From an uncultured Collinsella sp. (GTDB taxonomy: Bacteria > Actinomycetota > Coriobacteriia > Coriobacteriales > Coriobacteriaceae): DNA of 59,883 bases. The notes under the pieces were generated by a model. It was not told the DNA's origin, searched no databases, and was given only the letters and a program-made list of their open reading frames with translations. Position numbers and translations under genes: made by a program. This document shows, one piece after another, positions 56,167 to 59,883 of the stretch. Within the stretch, counting starts at the first letter, position 1, and every line of letters begins with the position of its first letter. The stretch is from NCBI GenBank assembly GCA_958423535.1, contig CATZRJ010000005.1, forward strand, positions 1 through 59,883, written 5' to 3'.

Positions 56167-57078
56167 TTAAGCACGTGCTGCTTGAGCGATACCGGCTTTG
56201 GCGTTTGCGCGTTTGCCGGCGAGTTCGCAAAAGATCGCGCCGCCGATGATAAGCGCGGCGCCCATCAGACGGACCGGTGTTATGGCTTCGCCCAAAAGGA
56301 CGGCCGAGAACACGACCGCCGAAAGCGGCTCGAGGTAGCCGACGACCGCGACGGTCTGGACGGGCAGCTTGGCGACAGCGCTAAAGTAGAGCAGGCAACC
56401 GATGCCGGTGTTGACGACGCCGAGCATGACGACGGCGCGCCAATCAATATTGGCGGCGACGCCGGCGGACAGGAATGAGGGGGCGCCCTGCGTGATGAGC
56501 GTGAGGACCAGCGCGGTCACAAAGGCTGCGCTCACCTGGAGCGCGGAGTTCTCAAGGCCTTCGATGTGTGGCGCACCCTTGCTGGCGATGACCATCAGCG
56601 CATAGCAAAATGCCGAGGCGATTCCGCAGGCGATACCAGCAATGGGCATATTGCCGCCTAGACCTTGCGCTGCAATGAGAAAAGCACCGCAAGCGACGGC
56701 GATAAAGCCGGCGATTTTGCCGCCGGTCAGCTTTTCGCCAAAGATGAGCGGGGAGAGCGCCATGACAATGATGGGGCCGCAGTAGTACAGCAGCGAGGAT
56801 ACGCCGACGCCGATCGTCTGGTAGGCGCGGAACAGAAAAATCCAGCTGGCGCCCAGCGCGGCTCCCGAGAGGAGGAGGGCTACGGCTTCGCGGGGGCGAG
56901 ATGGCGCCTGCAGCTTATGGCGTTGGGTGATGACGAGGATGGTGACAAGCGAGAGTGCGCCCAAAAACGTGCGTAGTAGCACGATATCGGAGCTCGGCAG
57001 CGCGATGGCAGCGGCGATGATGCCGTTGGAGCCAAACAATAGCAATGCTGCTAAGTACGTAAGCAGTCCGTTGTTCAT
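56167..57078 (-). CDS. DMT/EamA-family exporter (second)
   Basis: 303 aa, ten predicted helices in two EamA halves (LLTYLAALLLFGSNGIIAAAIA...; MLGVVNTGIGCLLYFSAVAKLP...), with the late PLSAVVFSAVLLGEAITPVR block. It resembles the first DMT exporter only at family level. It is divergent from a LysR gene with a perfect interrupted dyad between them, repeating the arrangement at 20274-22201. The substrate is unknown. Confidence 0.88.
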   Translation of the reverse strand: MNNGLLTYLAALLLFGSNGIIAAAIALPSSDIVLLRTFLGALSLVTILVITQRHKLQAPSRPREAVALLLSGAALGASWIFLFRAYQTIGVGVSSLLYYCGPIIVMALSPLIFGEKLTGGKIAGFIAVACGAFLIAAQGLGGNMPIAGIACGIASAFCYALMVIASKGAPHIEGLENSALQVSAAFVTALVLTLITQGAPSFLSAGVAANIDWRAVVMLGVVNTGIGCLLYFSAVAKLPVQTVAVVGYLEPLSAVVFSAVLLGEAITPVRLMGAALIIGGAIFCELAGKRANAKAGIAQAARA

Positions 57079-57107
57079 GCGCTGACATCCCCTCTATATC
57101 CGTGCAT

Positions 57108-57124
57108 GTTCACTATGGGTGAAC
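57108..57124. promoter_or_regulatory. LysR box candidate (GTTCAC-N5-GTGAAC)
   Basis: A perfect 6-bp interrupted dyad containing T-N11-A, in the 118-bp divergent gap; a TATAAT -10 box for the LysR gene lies at 57146-57151. Confidence 0.6.
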
Positions 57125-57196
57125 TGGCTATAGAAGAAAAGCGAATATAATGCATAGATAACATGACAAAAGCTCATGCATGGGTGGAGGGGTGCC

Positions 57197-58054
57197 GTGG
57201 AAACGAATGTTCAAAAGATGCAGGTGCTGCTGGAGACCGTGCGCGCCGGAAGCTTTACGCGCGCCGCCGAGCGGCTGAGCTATTCGCAGTCGGGCGTGAG
57301 CCGTATGGTGGCCGATCTTGAGGCCGACTGGGGCTTTAAAGTTCTCGATAGAAGCCGCGAGGGCGTAGTACTTTCTGCCGACGGGCGGCAAGTTATGCCG
57401 GCGGTCGAGGCGCTCTGTGAGGAATTCACTCGCTTGCAGCGACGGGTGGATGAGATGCGTGGGCTCATGCGCGGCAAAATCTGCATCGGTACGTTTTCGA
57501 GTGTGGCGACCCACGTGCTGCCGCCGGTGATTGCGCACTTTCGCGCCGATCACCCGGACGTCGATTACGAGTTGCTGATGGGTGATTACTCCGAGATTGA
57601 GCAATGGGTGGCGGAAGGCCGCTGCGACCTGGGCTTTATTCCGCGCGAACCACGCGGCGCCGGCATAGCGTCGCGGCCGTTGGTGCAAGACGAGCTGATG
57701 GCCGTGGTGCCAGCGGACTCCTCGCTTGCCACCGCGGAGGTCGTTTCCCTTGCCGATTTGGCCAACGAGCAGTTTATTCTGCTGGAACGCGGCACCGATG
57801 ACGAGATTACGCCGCTGTTTCGTCGCGCGGGCCTGACGGTGCGTTCTAAGCTGTCGACCTGGGATGACTATGCGATTATGGCTATGGTCGAGGACGGCCT
57901 GGGCGTGAGCATTCTTCCGGCGCTCATCTTGCGCCGCTGCCAGTTCGATGTTGCCGTGCGCCCACTCGAGGGACATCCTCATCGGCAGATCAATGCGATA
58001 TATCGCACGGCTGACGTTTCGCTTGCGGCGGCTCGTCTCCTTGAATATCTCTAA
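57197..58054 (+). CDS. LysR-type transcriptional regulator
   Basis: 285 aa from GTG at 57197 (GGAGGGG upstream); an internal ATG 14 codons later is the alternative. HTH MQVLLETVRAGSFTRAAERLSYSQSGVSRMVADLE (shown in part) and an effector domain (GKICIGTFSSVATHVLPPVIAHF, DYELLMGDYSEIEQW, GLGVSILPALIL). Probably controls the divergent DMT exporter. Similar in sequence to the LysR at 21335-22201. Confidence 0.9.
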   Translation: METNVQKMQVLLETVRAGSFTRAAERLSYSQSGVSRMVADLEADWGFKVLDRSREGVVLSADGRQVMPAVEALCEEFTRLQRRVDEMRGLMRGKICIGTFSSVATHVLPPVIAHFRADHPDVDYELLMGDYSEIEQWVAEGRCDLGFIPREPRGAGIASRPLVQDELMAVVPADSSLATAEVVSLADLANEQFILLERGTDDEITPLFRRAGLTVRSKLSTWDDYAIMAMVEDGLGVSILPALILRRCQFDVAVRPLEGHPHRQINAIYRTADVSLAAARLLEYL

Positions 58055-58113
58055 AGGCGCGTACCTGTTGTCCACTTTGGGACAATCCTCGGGGTTCGGT
58101 ACATTTTCTTATG

Positions 58114-58200
58114 AAATTGAACTTTGGAATGAGGTGCCGCGTTATACTGCTGCCTAAATTGAACTCTGGTTCAATTCGTGTTCTATAAATTGAACTTTGC
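58114..58200 (+). promoter_or_regulatory. Three phased AAATTGAACTYTGS operators
   Basis: AAATTGAACTTTGG (58114), AAATTGAACTCTGG (58156) and AAATTGAACTTTGC (58187) start 42 and 31 nt apart, close to 4 and 3 helical turns. The middle copy is also half of a perfect dyad, AATTGAAC-TCTG-GTTCAATT (58157-58176). A TATACT -10 box lies at 58143-58148 between copies 1 and 2. Likely sites for the XRE domain encoded next. Confidence 0.7.
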
Positions 58201-58216
58201 CAGCAAGGAGGTTCTA

Positions 58217-59737
58217 GTGGCCCAAGAGACGTTTAGCGATCGCCTGCGACAGACTATGTCCGATCGCGACGTTCGCCAGTCGGACGTAATCCGCGCATCG
58301 GAGATGCTCGGCAAAAAACTCGGCAAGAGTCAGATGAGCCAATATGTGAGCGGCAAGACGATTCCGCGGCGCGATGTGGCAGAGCTGCTCGCCCGCATTT
58401 TGGAGGTCGATGTTACCTGGCTGCTTGCCGGTGACGCCGATCAAGGCGAGGCATCATCGCCCCGTAACGTTTCCAAGCCCGAACCCCATCCCTCAGCTCA
58501 AATTCCAAGGAGCACCACCATGCGTACTTTTTCTAAATCCACCAAGCTCGATAATGTCCTGTATGACGTGCGCGGTCCCGTCGTCGACGAGGCTGCCCGC
58601 ATGGAGGACGAGGGCGAGCGCATCCTCAAGCTCAATATCGGCAACCCGGCGCCCTTCGGTTTCCGCACGCCCGACGAGGTCATCAAGGACATGCGCCAGC
58701 AGCTGCCCGACTGCGAAGGCTATTCCAACTCGCGTGGCCTGTTCTCCGCGCGCAAGGCAATCATGCAGTACTCGCAGATCAAAGGCCTGCCCAACGTTCA
58801 GATGGAGCACATCTACACGGGCAACGGCGTGTCCGAGCTCATTCAACTTTCGATGAACGCGCTGCTCGACAACGGCGATGAGATCCTGATCCCCAGCCCC
58901 GACTACCCGCTCTGGACGGCGTGCGCGACCCTTGCCGGCGGCCATCCTGTGCACTACCTGTGCGACGAGCAGGCCGATTGGTATCCCGATCTGCAGGATA
59001 TGGAGTCCAAGATCACGAGCGCGACCAAGGCCCTCGTCATCATCAACCCCAACAACCCCACGGGCTCCGTTTACCCGCGTGAGGTGCTCGAGGGCATCGT
59101 TGAGGTTGCGCGCAGGCACCAGCTCATGATTTTTGCAGACGAGATCTACGACCGCCTGTGCATGGACGGCTATGAGCACGTCTCGATTGCCTCGCTCGCT
59201 CCCGATCTGCCCTGTGTCACCTTTAGCGGCCTTTCCAAGTCGCACATGATCGCGGGCTATCGCATTGGCTGGATGGTGCTTTCGGGCAACCAGCGCTGCA
59301 TGAGCGACTTCATCATGGGCATCAACATGCTCTCCAACATGCGCCTGTGCTCCAACGTGCCGGCCCAGTCAATCGTCCAGACGGCGCTCGGCGGCCATCA
59401 GTCGGTCAACGACTATATCCGTCCCGGCGGTCGTGTCTACGAGCAGCGCAACTTTGTGTATGAGGCGCTCAACAAGATCGACGGCATCTCGGTGGTCAAG
59501 CCGCGCGCGGCGTTCTACATCTTCCCCAAGATGGATGTTAAGAAGTTCAACATCACCGATGACGAGCAGTTCGCCCTTGACCTGCTGCACGAGAAGAAGA
59601 TCCTGATCACGCGCGGCGGCGGCTTTAACTGGGCCGAGCCTGATCACTTCCGCATCGTGTACCTGCCGCGCATGGAAGTGCTTAAAGAGTCGCTCGAAGA
59701 CCTCGCCGACTTCTTCGATCATTACCGCCAGAGCTAG
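58217..59737 (+). CDS. XRE helix-turn-helix / class I aminotransferase fusion
   Basis: 506 aa from GTG at 58217, preceded by AAGGAGG. Residues 1-75 are an XRE-type DNA-binding domain (FSDRLRQTMSDRDVRQSDVIRASEML...SQMSQYVSGKTIP...LLARILEVDVTWLL). A linker (about 76-105) leads to a full AlaA-like aminotransferase: YTGNGVSELI, PSPDYPLW, NPNNPTGSVY, FADEIYDRL, and the PLP lysine in SGLSKSHMIAGYRIGW. AlaA-type enzymes make alanine from pyruvate and glutamate. Similar fusions are annotated in bifidobacteria. The phased repeats upstream suggest autoregulation coupled to PLP or amino-acid status; this is inference. Confidence 0.88.
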   Translation: MAQETFSDRLRQTMSDRDVRQSDVIRASEMLGKKLGKSQMSQYVSGKTIPRRDVAELLARILEVDVTWLLAGDADQGEASSPRNVSKPEPHPSAQIPRSTTMRTFSKSTKLDNVLYDVRGPVVDEAARMEDEGERILKLNIGNPAPFGFRTPDEVIKDMRQQLPDCEGYSNSRGLFSARKAIMQYSQIKGLPNVQMEHIYTGNGVSELIQLSMNALLDNGDEILIPSPDYPLWTACATLAGGHPVHYLCDEQADWYPDLQDMESKITSATKALVIINPNNPTGSVYPREVLEGIVEVARRHQLMIFADEIYDRLCMDGYEHVSIASLAPDLPCVTFSGLSKSHMIAGYRIGWMVLSGNQRCMSDFIMGINMLSNMRLCSNVPAQSIVQTALGGHQSVNDYIRPGGRVYEQRNFVYEALNKIDGISVVKPRAAFYIFPKMDVKKFNITDDEQFALDLLHEKKILITRGGGFNWAEPDHFRIVYLPRMEVLKESLEDLADFFDHYRQS

Positions 59738-59761
59738 TGGGATAGAAGCTCCGCACTATGA

Positions 59762-59799
59762 AAAGCTCCCTGCAGTTGTTTTGCTGCAGGGAGCTTTCT
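59762..59799. terminator. Bidirectional terminator at the right edge
   Basis: AAAGCTCCCTGCAG and CTGCAGGGAGCTTT form a perfect 14-bp stem with an 8-nt loop and a T-run; between the aminotransferase (+) and deformylase (-) genes. Confidence 0.85.
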
Positions 59800-59812
59800 T
59801 GAATCGGCGGAA

Positions 59813-59883
59813 CTATATAACAATTCCGTTGCAGTGGTCGATTTCGTGCTGGATGATCTCGGCGGTGTAGCCCGAGAAGTTTT
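59813..59883 (-). CDS. def: Peptide deformylase, C-terminal part (runs off the right edge)
   Basis: The last 23 residues end in TAG at 59813-59815. The visible peptide reads NFSGYTAEIIQHEIDHCNG then IVI, with the deformylase metal/catalytic motif HEIDH and the following (C/L)NG. It removes the N-formyl group from nascent proteins. Unlike the deformylase-like gene at 52169, its catalytic Glu is intact. The 5' part is outside the window. Confidence 0.85.
   Translation of the reverse strand, partial: NFSGYTAEIIQHEIDHCNGIVI

Overview
The window looks like a stretch of chromosome from a gut coriobacterium, most likely Collinsella or a close relative. This is an inference: GC-rich coding with strong third-position bias (long antisense shadow frames), a canonical bile salt hydrolase, TACAAT-type -10 boxes, and small intergenic palindromes of a kind I associate with Collinsella. 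I could not run a database search. No phage, plasmid, rRNA, tRNA or CRISPR array is visible.

Layout. 1-1342 holds the tail of a gene, one ribbon-helix-helix regulator and an otherwise gene-free island of palindromes and inverted repeats. 1343-4672 carries a glutaredoxin-like protein, an XRE/zinc-ribbon/TipAS regulator, TrmO and a PatB-type C-S lyase. 4817-11270 is a sensory block: a binding-protein lipoprotein translationally coupled to a hybrid histidine kinase, then on the other strand a nitroreductase-like flavoprotein and a large BvgS-like kinase with two fused binding domains. 11515-16011 has a K+ channel, a LOG-family protein, a ClC channel and a GntR-regulated ABC exporter. 16227-24643 has release factor 3, a VUT/queuosine-precursor transporter, an SDR, uracil-DNA glycosylase, a DMT exporter divergent from a LysR regulator, a MATE pump and an RlmA-like rRNA methyltransferase. 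24772-29481 has small membrane proteins, RsmJ, a zinc-ribbon protein, a GNAT and a TetM-like ribosomal protection GTPase.

29575-34339 is the most unusual segment. An AAA-type ATPase with a C-terminal winged helix sits 10 nt upstream of a short UvrA (UvrA2 class), and a second, paralogous ATPase converges on them. Both ATPase genes are preceded by short A/T motifs repeated at an exact 10-nt period, and the block is punctuated by three copies of one hairpin family. 34482-41825 has TrmL with an acidic insertion, a CobW GTPase, an ArsC-like protein without its cysteine, a flavodoxin-like reductase and two paralogous c-di-GMP enzymes.

42149-59883 has a patatin, a TPP-riboswitch-controlled thiazole/thiamine salvage operon (thiM, thiamine-binding protein, thiE), a HAD phosphatase with a LysR, a MetE-like methyltransferase, two NCS2-type nucleobase permeases, an atypical peptide deformylase (HMIDH instead of HEXDH), bile salt hydrolase, Kup, a second DMT/LysR divergent pair, an XRE-aminotransferase fusion with helically phased operator candidates, and at the right edge the end of a canonical peptide deformylase (HEIDH).

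Common themes are host-gut adaptation (bile acid deconjugation, drug and ion export, nucleobase uptake, vitamin salvage), tRNA/rRNA modification, and several families of dispersed palindromes that sit at gene ends and in promoters and in two cases supply the stop codon.
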